Assembly (NCBI RefSeq): GCF_023156585.1
Contig: NZ_JALNMI010000004.1
Coordinates: forward strand, 62,001 to 126,000
Origin: Subsaxibacter sp. CAU 1640
GTDB taxonomy: Bacteria; Bacteroidota; Bacteroidia; Flavobacteriales; Flavobacteriaceae
Direction of reading: 5' to 3'
DNA length: 64,000 nt
In this document: in pieces, positions 1 through 7,935 of the stretch
How the letters are laid out: every line of letters begins with the position of its first letter
How positions within the stretch are numbered: the first letter of the stretch is position 1
The notes under the pieces: generated by a model
Databases searched by the model: none
Seen by the model: the letters and a program-made list of their open reading frames with translations, nothing else
What the model was told of the DNA's origin: nothing
Program-made: the position numbers and the translations under genes

Positions 1-2
1 TG

Positions 3-206
3 CTAGAAGCCCTTGAGAATGCGGAAGTGAGCCAAGCGGAACTGACTGCTGCAAGACGTGAGCGCAACAAATGTTTTAATGAGGAAACCGTAGGACTGGT
101 AGATCGTTTTCAAACGGCGAAAGCTTCGGCGAAGGCGGTGTATGGTACAACGAGTGCGGAGTTTAAGTCTATTAAAGGATTGGAGTTTAGAAGGATTGAG
201 GAGTAA
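3..206 (+). CDS. 3' end of an unrecognised protein (partial)
   Basis: An open frame enters from the left edge and ends at TAA 204-206, giving a 67-residue C-terminal fragment. It is charged and helical-looking, rich in Ala, Glu and Arg, and ends in RIEE. I do not recognise the family. A strong hairpin plus T-run follows at 259-297, so it looks like the last gene of its transcription unit. It is not recognisable as a tyrosine recombinase, so it is not evidence for an adjacent integron integrase. Confidence 0.6.
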   Translation, partial: LEALENAEVSQAELTAARRERNKCFNEETVGLVDRFQTAKASAKAVYGTTSAEFKSIKGLEFRRIEE

Positions 207-258
207 AAGCCCCCTCTAACTTCCCCAAAGGGGGAGGATTAAATTGAAGTTGAAATTG

Positions 259-297
259 AAACCACAGCTCTTTAAAAAGGGTTGTGGTTTTTTTGTT
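259..297 (+). terminator. Intrinsic terminator
   Basis: AAACCACA (259-266) pairs with TGTGGTTT (283-290) around a 16-nt interior, followed by a T-rich run. It closes the unit ending at 206. Confidence 0.7.
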
Positions 298-445
298 TTT
301 TTGTCTTGCTGAATTTAATTTGGCGTTCAGGCTCACTGGCGAATAACAAAACCCTAAAAACAACACCAAAAAGTGCAGATATCCCGACAATGAAAGGTTA
401 AAAACACTATTTTAGTGCAGATATAACAAGTTACCCAACATTTGA

Positions 446-1015
446 ATGAAAGCCCGAAAAAGAATTGAAAATACTGAAGTACTTGAGTTTCTAAAACCTG
501 ATTTACTCGCTGAAATAAAACCATATTTTGGACTTGGAGGTTTTAACTTTAATCAAAATATTAAGGACTTTGAACAAAATTGGACTTACTCATATTTTGA
601 AAAAGAAATACCAAACGGATTGAATTTTAAACTTGACGAAAATTACTTTTACTTAAGTGTTAACACCAGAAATAATGAGATTCACTTTGATATAGATTTG
701 TTTACTGGAAAATTAAGCTCTATAATTTGTGGTAAAGGTTATAAAGGCAAATTAGATATTGGAGTCGGAATTGGAAGTTCAGTTAAAGAAGCATTAAAAA
801 AGGACAAAAGTTTAGGATATAACTTGGATACTGATTGGATTGACAGAACTCCTTTCGATGGTTTAATAATTCATGTTCCACAGAAATTGCAAGCGGAATG
901 TTGGGATTGTGCTTCCAGAGGAATTGAACTACCTGATTTCGAAATTGAACATATTGAATTAATTGATTTAGATTTCGCTAAAAAATTCTACGAAGGAGAA
1001 CTTTATTTTGAATAA
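446..1015 (+). CDS. Cassette protein, unknown function, 189 aa
   Basis: The ATG lies 16 nt after the cassette boundary at 430, and the stop falls just before the R'' box (1022). The product is acidic, has no signal peptide or membrane segment, and shows a Gly-rich stretch near residues 30-36 and a Cys pair in a CWDCASRG-like stretch around residue 155. Size and composition recall the small cytoplasmic proteins (often immunity-like) common in Bacteroidota cassettes, but I recognise no family. It probably has no promoter of its own: fewer than 20 bases separate the boundary from the ATG. Confidence 0.75.
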   Translation: MKARKRIENTEVLEFLKPDLLAEIKPYFGLGGFNFNQNIKDFEQNWTYSYFEKEIPNGLNFKLDENYFYLSVNTRNNEIHFDIDLFTGKLSSIICGKGYKGKLDIGVGIGSSVKEALKKDKSLGYNLDTDWIDRTPFDGLIIHVPQKLQAECWDCASRGIELPDFEIEHIELIDLDFAKKFYEGELYFE

Positions 1016-1021
1016 AAAAAC

Positions 1022-1150
1022 GTTGGGTAACACCGTGTATAATTCATTGCTTCGGATTTTTCCTCTGGAAAATCCTCGCCTTCCCTTAATTTGTTTCTTT
1101 TTTCCATATCTTTTCTCTAATTTAACGCAACGAAATCATGCACAAACACG
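1022..1150 (+). repeat. attC-like site 1
   Basis: The left arm GTTGGGTAACACCGTGTATA (continuing TTCATTGC) pairs with the right arm 1123-1150 (ending CACAAACACG followed by TTAC). The right arm has extra unpaired bases, like the extrahelical bases of true attC sites. The R'' box 1022-1031 is a 10/10 reverse complement of the start of cassette 1 at 430. Confidence 0.8.
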
Positions 1151-1164
1151 TTACCTGCAATTGA

Positions 1165-1572
1165 ATGAAAAGCGGAATAATCATATTAACTATACTTCTT
1201 TGCGGATTGACGCAAAATTTTCAATCGGATTCTAAAAAGGAAACCAAGTATATACTGAAAGGCAAATTAATAAACGGTTTTGACGGACTTACACCTCTGT
1301 GCGGAATTTCGGCTTGGGCTACGGTTCTTGAATTTGAGATAATTGAATTTTCTGATTCGGAATATATAGACAAAACAATACCTATTATTTTTACTTGTCC
1401 AAATTCAAAAAGCAACAAACAATTTAAAGTCGGAAAAACTTATGAGTTGATTTTGACTGACAAAAATCCGTCTAAATTTGAATGGACAATGCTTGAATCA
1501 AAAAGAGAGATTCTGAATCAATATGAATTGAATAAAGAGTATTGGTTTGTAGAAAATAAAAACAGCAGGTAA
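1165..1572 (+). CDS. Small secreted or membrane-anchored cassette protein, 135 aa
   Basis: Translation starts at ATG 1165, 15 nt after the cassette boundary. An N-terminal hydrophobic stretch (residues 4-16, IIILTILLCGLTQ) looks like a signal peptide, with a Cys at residue 13 that could serve as a lipobox although the context is poor. The rest is a soluble beta-rich domain with Cys in GLTPLCGIS and IFTCPNS. The stop codon lies inside the R'' box, so the gene fills its cassette completely. I do not recognise the family. Confidence 0.7.
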   Translation: MKSGIIILTILLCGLTQNFQSDSKKETKYILKGKLINGFDGLTPLCGISAWATVLEFEIIEFSDSEYIDKTIPIIFTCPNSKSNKQFKVGKTYELILTDKNPSKFEWTMLESKREILNQYELNKEYWFVENKNSR

Positions 1573-1855
1573 CACCGTATATAAGCTATGGCTTGGTCAG
1601 TCCATACATGGAAAATCCTTGAGGTTTTTATCTGCAACTGAACCGAAGATTTTACGAGGCTAATTTCTTCATTGGTTTCATTTTTTCTTTTTAACGAATA
1701 AACACTCCTTTTGTCGGTTTTGTAAAAGGGTGGTGTAGGAGTGGTTGAAATATTTGGTATGTTTGAGATACTCTCCCTAGTAATTTTAATAGAATAGCGC
1801 ATAGCATTTCAATATGGTTGTTTCATTGGAAGTGTTACAGTGAATAATAAACTAA
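1565..1855 (+). repeat. attC-like site 2, degenerate
   Basis: The R'' box GCAGGTAAC (1565-1573) matches the start of cassette 2 (1150) 9/9 in reverse complement, followed by the usual ACCGTATATAAGCTATGG arm. No convincing right arm remains before the next cassette start at 1855, where the conserved G of GTTAGC has become A. The 290-bp spacing suggests insertion or decay. The interval 1573-1868 holds no gene. Confidence 0.6.
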
Positions 1856-1868
1856 TTAGCTATAATTT

Positions 1869-3302
1869 ATGAAGTCCAAACTTACCATTAAGAAATTCAA
1901 ACGAATTTATGACGAAATACAATTCACAAATTTTGCTTTTATCAATTATTTTACTGGTGAAAATAGTAGTGGTAAAACTAGTGTTTTGAATGCAATTTCA
2001 TTTTTAATGGATGGTAGTAATTCAAAACATTTTTTTAGTTCTGTAAGTAAAGTTGAGCTTATAATTAACGGTAAAATTCAAAATTTGATATGGAATGAAA
2101 AAAATCCAAACAGAGTTGAGCATCAAGGAGAATTACAACCACTTATTTTTTATTTAGTATCAAATGTAGAACAGGAAAAAGGCGCGAATAATTTAGGCGG
2201 CCATGGAAAGTTTGATGAAAATATTTCCATTCATGACCAAAAAAGTACTAATGATTTTAATGAATTCATGAAAGAATTTAATTTAGAAGAGGTAACTCCA
2301 AAAAAGTTTGTTAATCAAAGTGATCCATTTGACCAAGACACTGGAAAATTAATCTTCGAAACTGGAAAAGGAAATATTAATCCGCACATGTTAGCCGATG
2401 GTCTTAAAGTCCTATTTAATTTTAAAAAAAGGTTGAAAATTTGGTTTGATGCGATTAAATCAAATGATAGAATTTCTATTTTAATAATTGAAGAACCAGA
2501 AACAAATCTTCATCCCAAATTACAAAAACAAATTCCAGAAATGTTAAATAATCTCTATGAAAATTTAGACATTAAGGTAAGGGATAGAACTTTTTTTTTC
2601 ATTTCAACTCATAGTCCATTTATCATCAGTAGCTCTGCAAGATACGCTAACCAAAAAGTCTATCCTTTACAAAACGGTAAGCCGTTATTAATTGACTTCT
2701 CAAAATTAACATATAGTGAGACGGACGTGAGCGAAGGTTACGAAGGTTCACAATGTGCTTTTGTAGTTGGTCAAATGTTAGGCGCTGAAATTACTGACTT
2801 AGGATACCCGGAAAATTATGTGATATTAGAAGAGCACTCTCTTCAAGTAATACTAGATAATTTAAGAAATAAAGGAATTATCAAAAATATTCAGTTTGTA
2901 TCTGCTTCAGGTATTTCCAAATCAATTGATCTCGCCGAGACCGTTTACGAGCTTGAGAAGATAAATACTCTTATAAAATGTAATCCTTATTATTTTGATA
3001 AATATTGCATTATTATAGACCATTTGGATCCGAACATTGATTCTAAATTATCGAAACGAATTCTATCATTGGGTAATAGAATTGGCCAGAGATTCGTTCA
3101 GCTTTCCAAACATTCTATTGAGGAGTATTATTCAAATATTGATCCGCAATTATATAACGAATATAAAAAAGAAATTGGCGCATCAAGCGCGAGTTCAGTT
3201 GGCAATATAAAGGCGAAATACGCGATTAAGATTGCCAATCTATTATCTAATGCAAATGATTTTTCAAAATTATTTATGAATGAGTTAGACTTTTTATTGT
3301 AA
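1869..3302 (+). CDS. OLD-like AAA ATPase with TOPRIM-like C-terminal region
   Basis: The 477-residue product has Walker A GENSSGKTS at residues 30-38, Walker B with the Bacteroidota/OLD-type sequence LIIEEPETNLHP near 206-217, and a switch His in STHSPFIIS. The C-terminal third has an acidic pair, VILEEHS near 318 and IIIDHLDPN near 380, placed like the E and DxD motifs of the TOPRIM nuclease domain of OLD and GajA proteins, but the second motif is irregular. OLD-family proteins cut DNA and often act in phage defence. That role is inferred here. The gene sits in a cassette whose R'' box (3306-3315) follows the TAA by 3 nt. Confidence 0.75.
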   Translation: MKSKLTIKKFKRIYDEIQFTNFAFINYFTGENSSGKTSVLNAISFLMDGSNSKHFFSSVSKVELIINGKIQNLIWNEKNPNRVEHQGELQPLIFYLVSNVEQEKGANNLGGHGKFDENISIHDQKSTNDFNEFMKEFNLEEVTPKKFVNQSDPFDQDTGKLIFETGKGNINPHMLADGLKVLFNFKKRLKIWFDAIKSNDRISILIIEEPETNLHPKLQKQIPEMLNNLYENLDIKVRDRTFFFISTHSPFIISSSARYANQKVYPLQNGKPLLIDFSKLTYSETDVSEGYEGSQCAFVVGQMLGAEITDLGYPENYVILEEHSLQVILDNLRNKGIIKNIQFVSASGISKSIDLAETVYELEKINTLIKCNPYYFDKYCIIIDHLDPNIDSKLSKRILSLGNRIGQRFVQLSKHSIEEYYSNIDPQLYNEYKKEIGASSASSVGNIKAKYAIKIANLLSNANDFSKLFMNELDFLL

Positions 3303-3305
3303 AAC

Positions 3306-3365
3306 TATAGCTAACAACGTGTGTATTTCAAAGCCTTCGCTATCGCACAATTCCTACCGTGTAAT
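3306..3365 (+). repeat. attC-like site 3, left half only
   Basis: TATAGCTAAC (3306-3315) is the reverse complement of the cassette start at 1855-1864 with one mismatch. The arm continues AACGTGTGTATTTC, but no right arm or GTT box follows before the next gene, so the site is truncated. Confidence 0.6.
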
Positions 3366-3448
3366 ATCAATCCAAGATTGCAAACTCCCCAAAACCCTCC
3401 TTAAAAAAAATAAATCCCATCCAATCAAATAATTGCTTAAATTAGAGA

Positions 3449-3757
3449 ATGAAATCTCTACTGGCATTTTTGATTTTTTTAGCAGTTGTTAATTCGGCAA
3501 ATGCTCAAGACACCTGCGCAAGCATTAAAATCACCATTTCAGAATTTGACGAATTGATAAAAGGCTATGAGCAAGACTCTATCAACTTCACGCAAGACAT
3601 TGCAAAATATTCAAAGCTAAAGGGCAAATCTAATCGCGAAAAGTACAATAAAGCAGTAGAATTTCTAGACATTGCCAAAAAAATCCAACTTTGGGCCATA
3701 GAGGGCAAAAAACAATGGCTGGCCAAATTAGAAAATTGCTCTGAAGCTAAAAATTGA
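3449..3757 (+). CDS. Small periplasmic protein, 102 aa
   Basis: A clear signal peptide (MKSLLAFLIFLAVVNSANAQ, cleavage after ANA) is followed by a short, mostly helical charged domain with Cys near both ends (DTCASI and ENCSEAK), probably forming a disulphide. No family is recognised. It lies inside the array but has neither a GTT start box nor an R'' box after its stop, so it may be an insertion or a cassette whose recombination sites have decayed. A relic of a right arm (CATACACAAAC) lies at about 3828-3838, before the next gene. Confidence 0.65.
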   Translation: MKSLLAFLIFLAVVNSANAQDTCASIKITISEFDELIKGYEQDSINFTQDIAKYSKLKGKSNREKYNKAVEFLDIAKKIQLWAIEGKKQWLAKLENCSEAKN

Positions 3758-3843
3758 AATAAATCTTAATAGCACAGATTTTCAATCCTTCAAATTTTAT
3801 ATCTTCGGAATACATAGAAACTAAATCATACACAAACTGCTAT

Positions 3844-4650
3844 ATGAAAAAAACATTTGCTATAGCATTAATAATTTTGAACAATTTTGCTTTCAGCCAA
3901 TCTCATAATTGTAATACAGATAATAATATCTTAAAAATTTATGAGTTTGTTCAACTCAATTTGGATTCTATAAAAAGCTATACAAAAAATGACATCATTA
4001 AAGTTTCAATTGATTTTAAAGATGCATTTGTAGAAAACACCTCCTATTCTGTTGTCAATACCACTCAAGACAGTGTTTCGCAAAAAACAAATCAAATTAC
4101 AGTTTGGAAACAACTGGATACTTACATTAAGGAAACATATAAATTTTGTCCTAGTTTAGATTTTGAATCGGAAGAAAATCTATTAACTAACGTATCTATA
4201 ATAATTCCTTTGAAGGAAGATTTCTTGGAAAACGTAATTGAAGATTCAAAAAATACCAACTATACAAATTATCTGATTGAAAATTTTAAAAAAATCAATG
4301 TCAATAATAAGTTCATAGTGAAGGTCAAAAAATTAAACTTGGGCGCAGAAAACAAAACAGCTATTATCAAGAGTGAACTTAATTATTACAATTCAGATAT
4401 TATTCAAATTGCGCCGAATTACTATCTTCTTTTTAGTGTGGCATGCACCTCTGAAAACGGGATACCTTACAACGAATTAAAATACAAACTGTACAAAACT
4501 AGAGCTATAAATAAGTCTGATTTAATATTAAAAGACGACGTCAGAATAGACGATAATGGAATCGCAGAATTATTCTTTGAACAGAAAAACAAAATAAACG
4601 GAGAGACCATTAATGAATATGAACTAGATATTGAAATAATATTTGAATGA
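3844..4650 (+). CDS. Secreted cassette protein, unknown function, 268 aa
   Basis: It has an N-terminal signal peptide (MKKTFAIALIILNNFAFSQS, cleavage after the FS region), then a long Asn/Lys/Ile-rich domain. Cys appears early (HNCNTD) and around residue 100 (FCPSLDF) and 200 (ACTSENG). No known motif is seen. Base use is very AT-rich even for this array. The following attC-like site begins only about 5 nt after the stop. Confidence 0.65.
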   Translation: MKKTFAIALIILNNFAFSQSHNCNTDNNILKIYEFVQLNLDSIKSYTKNDIIKVSIDFKDAFVENTSYSVVNTTQDSVSQKTNQITVWKQLDTYIKETYKFCPSLDFESEENLLTNVSIIIPLKEDFLENVIEDSKNTNYTNYLIENFKKINVNNKFIVKVKKLNLGAENKTAIIKSELNYYNSDIIQIAPNYYLLFSVACTSENGIPYNELKYKLYKTRAINKSDLILKDDVRIDDNGIAELFFEQKNKINGETINEYELDIEIIFE

Positions 4651-4654
4651 ATAC

Positions 4655-4737
4655 TTTAGCTAAAACCATATATGAGCTATGCCTTGGTCAGTGAAAATCC
4701 TTGCGGGTTCATCCGTAACAAAACCAGAGCCAAAACG
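4655..4737 (+). repeat. attC-like site 4
   Basis: The left arm TAAAACCATATATGAGCTAT (continuing GCC) and the right arm ending CCAGAGCCAAAACG|TTG form a short site of about 83 bp. The R'' box is degenerate (TAAAA instead of TAAC), and the start box of its own cassette near 3838 is also decayed. Confidence 0.6.
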
Positions 4738-4752
4738 TTGTCAGTAATTTAA

Positions 4753-5184
4753 ATGAACCTCAAACTAAACATATTAACCCTTCTTATTTGTGGATTTTAC
4801 GGATTTACACAAAATAATGATGAATTGGATTCAAACTATGGCTGCTTGGAATCTAAAGTCTATCTAAAAACAGAAATTCAAGAAAAACCTAAACGAATAC
4901 TATTCTTTAAAACTCGACTTAAAAAGGTAAAAACTATTGACAGAATCTTGGACGCGGACTCAAATATTGTGCTGGAGAGAATTACCAAATCAATTGGACA
5001 TGGAGACGCTTGGGAAATTAAGTCTTTTAACCGACTAAAAATTGAGAATAATAAAATAGTTGAATACCAATTAACCAATAAACCTGATTACGGAAAAGCT
5101 ATTTTTTACAACAAATGCGGACTGAAAATTGCAGAGAAAAAATTAGACGCGAATCTTGTAATGGAGAAATTTATGTTTGAATAA
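4753..5184 (+). CDS. Secreted cassette protein, unknown function, 143 aa
   Basis: The ATG is 16 nt after the boundary at 4737. A signal peptide (hydrophobic ILTLLICGFYGFTQ) precedes a soluble domain with Cys in YGCLESK and NKCGLK. It is probably exported; no family is recognised. The gene is followed directly by its R'' box ACTGCCAAC (5191), which matches its own start box GTTGTCAGT 8/9. Confidence 0.65.
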   Translation: MNLKLNILTLLICGFYGFTQNNDELDSNYGCLESKVYLKTEIQEKPKRILFFKTRLKKVKTIDRILDADSNIVLERITKSIGHGDAWEIKSFNRLKIENNKIVEYQLTNKPDYGKAIFYNKCGLKIAEKKLDANLVMEKFMFE

Positions 5185-5190
5185 AAAACT

Positions 5191-5319
5191 ACTGCCAACA
5201 CCGTATAAAAAAAATTGCTAGTTTTAGCTAAACCAAAGTTAGTTGCTCGTTTGCTAGCTTCCGATTTCCTTTCGGAAAATCCTCGCACACAAACACGCAA
5301 CTTTCCATACACAAACACG
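5191..5319 (+). repeat. attC-like site 5
   Basis: The left arm GCCAACACCGTATAA...TTGC and the right arm GCAACTTTCCATACACAAAC (continuing ACG) pair imperfectly. Its length of 129 bp equals that of site 1. Confidence 0.75.
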
Positions 5320-5335
5320 TTAGGTGTCATTTGAA

Positions 5336-5779
5336 ATGAACGCAGAAACAAAAAGGAACATAAGAGATAGATGGATAGAATCGCTTTTTGAAATTGCTCA
5401 TTTGGAATTTCAAAATAGGCTTTGGCTTAAATCTGAATATGAAAATTCAATTGGAGATTATAACGAGTGTGTTTGCGGATATTTTGACGATTTGGATTTA
5501 GATAATGGATATTCTGACTTTATTGCAAATGGAATAATATCGGAATCGGAATATAAAATTGTAACGGAATTACACTCTGAATTTAGAAAATATACAGAGC
5601 GGACTGAAAAGCAGAATTTATCAGACAAAAATATCCTTAAAGATGTGGAATGGATAAATATTACAAACATCGGATTAAAAACGTGGACTAAATTAAAAAG
5701 GAAAACGGAATCAATTCGCGATAAAGAATTAATAACTGAATTGGAAAATAAATATCTAAAAGAAAAAAACGCCACCTAA
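5336..5779 (+). CDS. Cassette protein, unknown function, 147 aa
   Basis: I chose ATG 5336, 17 nt after the cassette boundary, over an in-frame GTG at 5324 that overlaps the recombination box. The product is cytoplasmic, helical and charged, with a CVCGYFDD stretch near residue 45. The stop codon lies within the R'' box CACCTAAC, so gene and site are fused as in compact cassettes. No family is recognised. Confidence 0.7.
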   Translation: MNAETKRNIRDRWIESLFEIAHLEFQNRLWLKSEYENSIGDYNECVCGYFDDLDLDNGYSDFIANGIISESEYKIVTELHSEFRKYTERTEKQNLSDKNILKDVEWINITNIGLKTWTKLKRKTESIRDKELITELENKYLKEKNAT

Positions 5780-5784
5780 CAAAG
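5771..5784 (+). repeat. attC-like site 6, left fragment
   Basis: GCCACCTAAC matches the cassette start at 5319 9/10 in reverse complement. It is followed by AAAG, where IS110 begins; the AG at 5783-5784 is the proposed recombination core. Confidence 0.7.
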
Positions 5785-5808
5785 AACTGAGTTAAAAAAC
5801 AAATCTTT

Positions 5809-6774
5809 TTAAGCTAATCTTGACACAAAGTTTTCGTCGTACGGCAATCCGCTCTTTGCAATGGCGAAGGCCTGCTTGAGCAACTTGTTTGCCACGGCTA
5901 TCAATGCCAGTTTTTTACTTTTGCCCTTTGCCACTATCCGTTCGTAGATCGCCCTGCAGGCCCTGTTGTGCTTGCAGGCCGAAAAGGCACACATAAACAA
6001 CAGGTTCCGCAATTTCCTGTTGCCCACCTTGCTGATCCTGCTCTTGCCCCTTACACTGCTGCCGGACTGCCTTATGGTGGGCGTGATGCCCACATAGCTG
6101 CACAGCTGCGAAGCGCTTTCGAACTTGCTGAACCCGTCGGTGATGACTATCAGGAACAGCGCCGTTTTCACGCCCATTCCGGGAATGCCCTTGAGCAGGG
6201 TCAACTGATGTTGCTGGTCGCGTTTCACCAGTTCCAGCAGCCTCGACTCCAGCCCTTCCAGTTCTGTGTCCAGGTGCTTCAGGTTGCGCTTGAGCGAGCG
6301 GTACACGGCCTTAACGGGAATGCCAAGTGTCTCCTCTCCGTGGAGCTTGTTCTTGGTCTGCGTGCGCATCTTCACATAGCTGTCCAGAAGCCTGAAGAGC
6401 TGCAGGCACTCTGCCTGTACCTCCGTAAGGGCACTGTACATGGGCACCTGGTTTACCCGTGCGTACTCACATATAGCCTTGGCATCGCTCTTGTCGGTCT
6501 TTACCTTGGCCAGTTTCATCTGTATGAAGCGCTTTACCGAGAGTGGGTTCACCACCGAGACCGCAACACCTTTGCCATATAGGTGCTGGGCAAGCCTGTA
6601 ATGGTAATAGCCGGTCGCCTCCATGACCACCAGAGAGTGTTCTGGCAAGTGTTTCAACAGTTTCCTGAACCCTTTCTCATCGTTGGCAAACTGCAAATGG
6701 CCCGAACCCTCGCTGTAGACATCAAATACCTTCTTGCTGATGTCAATACCGTAAATTTCTTTATCTTTATTCAT
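5809..6774 (-). CDS. IS110 family transposase, 321 aa
   Basis: The N-terminal RuvC-like DEDD domain shows Asp in YGIDISKK (about residue 10), Glu in VVMEATGYY and the KTDKSDA motif. The C-terminal Tnp_20 domain has LLKGIPGMG and the serine region SGSSVRGKSRISKVGN. Such enzymes cut and join DNA under guidance of an element-encoded RNA. I use ATG 6774; an in-frame TTG at 6798 would add eight residues lying in the non-coding RNA region. The gene appears intact. Its codon use is GC-rich compared with the cassettes around it. Confidence 0.93.
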   Translation of the reverse strand: MNKDKEIYGIDISKKVFDVYSEGSGHLQFANDEKGFRKLLKHLPEHSLVVMEATGYYHYRLAQHLYGKGVAVSVVNPLSVKRFIQMKLAKVKTDKSDAKAICEYARVNQVPMYSALTEVQAECLQLFRLLDSYVKMRTQTKNKLHGEETLGIPVKAVYRSLKRNLKHLDTELEGLESRLLELVKRDQQHQLTLLKGIPGMGVKTALFLIVITDGFSKFESASQLCSYVGITPTIRQSGSSVRGKSRISKVGNRKLRNLLFMCAFSACKHNRACRAIYERIVAKGKSKKLALIAVANKLLKQAFAIAKSGLPYDENFVSRLA

Positions 6775-6789
6775 AAGAACTGAATTTGG

Positions 6790-6960
6790 AAAGGACAATC
6801 TACTTACACATCAACATCTTAAAATCGAGATCAACGTCTCACAGAACTGAACGATATTTAAGTAGAAAAGAGAGGGGATTATCAATGTTGACGAACTTGA
6901 ATGTTCTACGGCTATAGTAACCTTATTCCTCTCTTTTGTTCTTTCTGATTATCTAATAAA
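6790..6960 (-). ncRNA. Candidate bridge RNA of the IS110 element
   Basis: Upstream of the transposase on the same strand are two nested-arm stem loops. The first has a perfect 10-bp stem (6928-6937 with 6866-6875) whose loop contains, on the element strand, CTATAGCCGT (6908-6917), identical to the chromosomal target abutting the element at 6983-6992. The second has a 7-bp stem (6859-6865 with 6800-6806) whose loop holds TCAGTTCT (6843-6850), identical to the element's far end at 5783-5790. Target-binding and donor-binding loops in this order define IS110 bridge RNAs. Exact ends are estimated. Confidence 0.7.
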
Positions 6961-6982
6961 TTTAATGATTTGTAAACTTAAG

Positions 6983-7101
6983 ACGGCTATAGTTCATTGC
7001 GGCGGAATTTCCTATCGTAAATTCCTGCGTATTTGCTAACTTTGGTTTACGGCGGAATAGTTCTGGCGAACCATTCCGCAACGAAACCATAGCCAAAACC
7101 G
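6983..7101 (+). repeat. attC-like site 6, right fragment
   Basis: ACGGCTATAGTTCATTGCGG (6983-7002) pairs with the right arm CCGCAACGAAACCATAGCC (7076-7094) and ends ...ACCGTTAC. Together with 5771-5784 it makes one complete site. Confidence 0.75.
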
Positions 7102-7124
7102 TTACAAGCAAGCTAAACCAATCT

Positions 7125-7691
7125 ATGAGTGAAAGTATATTATTTGATATTTTAAAGAAATCTAAAGACAATAAGGAAATAATCGGAATTTGGAAATACA
7201 ATGACGATGACGGATTTTGGGCTGGATATGTAAAAGATTATAATGAAGAATTAGTTACAATCCAACACTACACCAAATATGGAAAATCTGACGGAATTAT
7301 TGTTGAGCGAATCGAAAATATAAAAAGTGTTGACTTTGACGATGATTATGCAAAAGCAATGCAATGTTTGATTGACTATTCATCGGAATTGGATAAAGAC
7401 GAAAAATTCGAATTGGAATTAAACGACGACGAGGAATGGCAAACGGGAATATTAAAACAACTCGTAGGAACTGACCAAATTGCTCGTTTGGAAATTAATG
7501 GCTCGGACTATTTTTCTGGATTCATCACCAAACTGTCTGAATCGGACTTGATTCTTCATTGCGTTGGTAAAATGGGAGAAGACGAAGGAACAGTAATTTA
7601 CCGAATTGAAGATGTGACTGCTGTACGAGTTAATGACATTGAAAATCGGAAAAGAGTAATGCTGTTTAAATGGAGAAAAGCCAGCTTGTAA
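7125..7691 (+). CDS. Cassette protein with a duplicated small beta domain, 188 aa
   Basis: The protein contains two similar halves, about residues 18-85 and 115-182: each has an aromatic/Gly pair (WAGYVKDY; FSGFITKL), a central strand (LVTIQHY; LILHCVG), a GK turn, then an R-IE-(N/D)-(I/V) strand (VERIENIKSV; IYRIEDVTAV). The pattern suggests a tandem SH3- or Sm-like barrel, but no family was recognised. It is cytoplasmic and acidic. The ATG is 24 nt after the cassette start, and the stop lies inside the R'' box GCTTGTAAC, a 9/9 match to the cassette start at 7101. Confidence 0.7.
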   Translation: MSESILFDILKKSKDNKEIIGIWKYNDDDGFWAGYVKDYNEELVTIQHYTKYGKSDGIIVERIENIKSVDFDDDYAKAMQCLIDYSSELDKDEKFELELNDDEEWQTGILKQLVGTDQIARLEINGSDYFSGFITKLSESDLILHCVGKMGEDEGTVIYRIEDVTAVRVNDIENRKRVMLFKWRKASL

Positions 7692-7920
7692 CAATGTATA
7701 ACCGCAATTTGCTTCGCCAGTCGCTACGCTCTAGTCGGTGGATTCTACTTTTTCCGACACGAGCACGAAGTGCGAACTGGCGAAGACAAATCGAGCTTGC
7801 GAGATTCAGCGTAGCTAATCCACTCGCAGTTTGCTGCGCCGAACCTAAAGGTTTGCTAACGTCAGTTCTAAACCGAAAAACATTATCTTTAATCCCGTAA
7901 CTGACGGTTATACGAGACCG
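7684..7920 (+). repeat. attC-like site 7 (long)
   Basis: The left arm GTAACAATGTATAACCGCAA pairs with the right arm CTGACGGTTATACGAGACCG (7901-7920). A 33-bp block at 7753-7785 is identical to one in site 8. At 237 bp it is a long site with internal GC-rich hairpins and no credible gene. Confidence 0.75.
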
Positions 7921-7935
7921 TTAGCTGTAATTAAG

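Larger units (their letters stand above)
5785..6982 (-). mobile_element. IS110-family element inserted in an attC-like site
   Basis: One transposase gene with 24 bp beyond its stop and about 208 bp upstream of its start, the layout of IS110-group elements. Joining the flanks across a shared AG dinucleotide (5783-5784 and 6981-6982; CT on the element strand) restores a continuous attC left arm: GCCACCTAACAAAG joined to ACGGCTATAG. There are no terminal inverted repeats and no clear target duplication, as usual for IS110. The element is visibly richer in G+C than its neighbours, which suggests recent arrival. Confidence 0.75.

Noticed and set aside
187-390. 67-codon minus-strand frame over the terminator at 259-297
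   Set aside because: It crosses a strong terminator and the end of the real partial gene; composition is that of non-coding AT-rich DNA.
1008-1235. 75-codon open frame across attC-like site 1
   Set aside because: It translates the inverted repeat and the start of the next cassette in another frame; no leader and no protein-like composition.
5968-6582. 204-codon plus-strand frame opposite the IS110 transposase
   Set aside because: Shadow of the GC-rich transposase gene, which has all catalytic motifs on the other strand.
7670-7900. 76-codon open frame in attC-like site 7
   Set aside because: It lies wholly in the recombination site and depends on its GC-rich hairpins.
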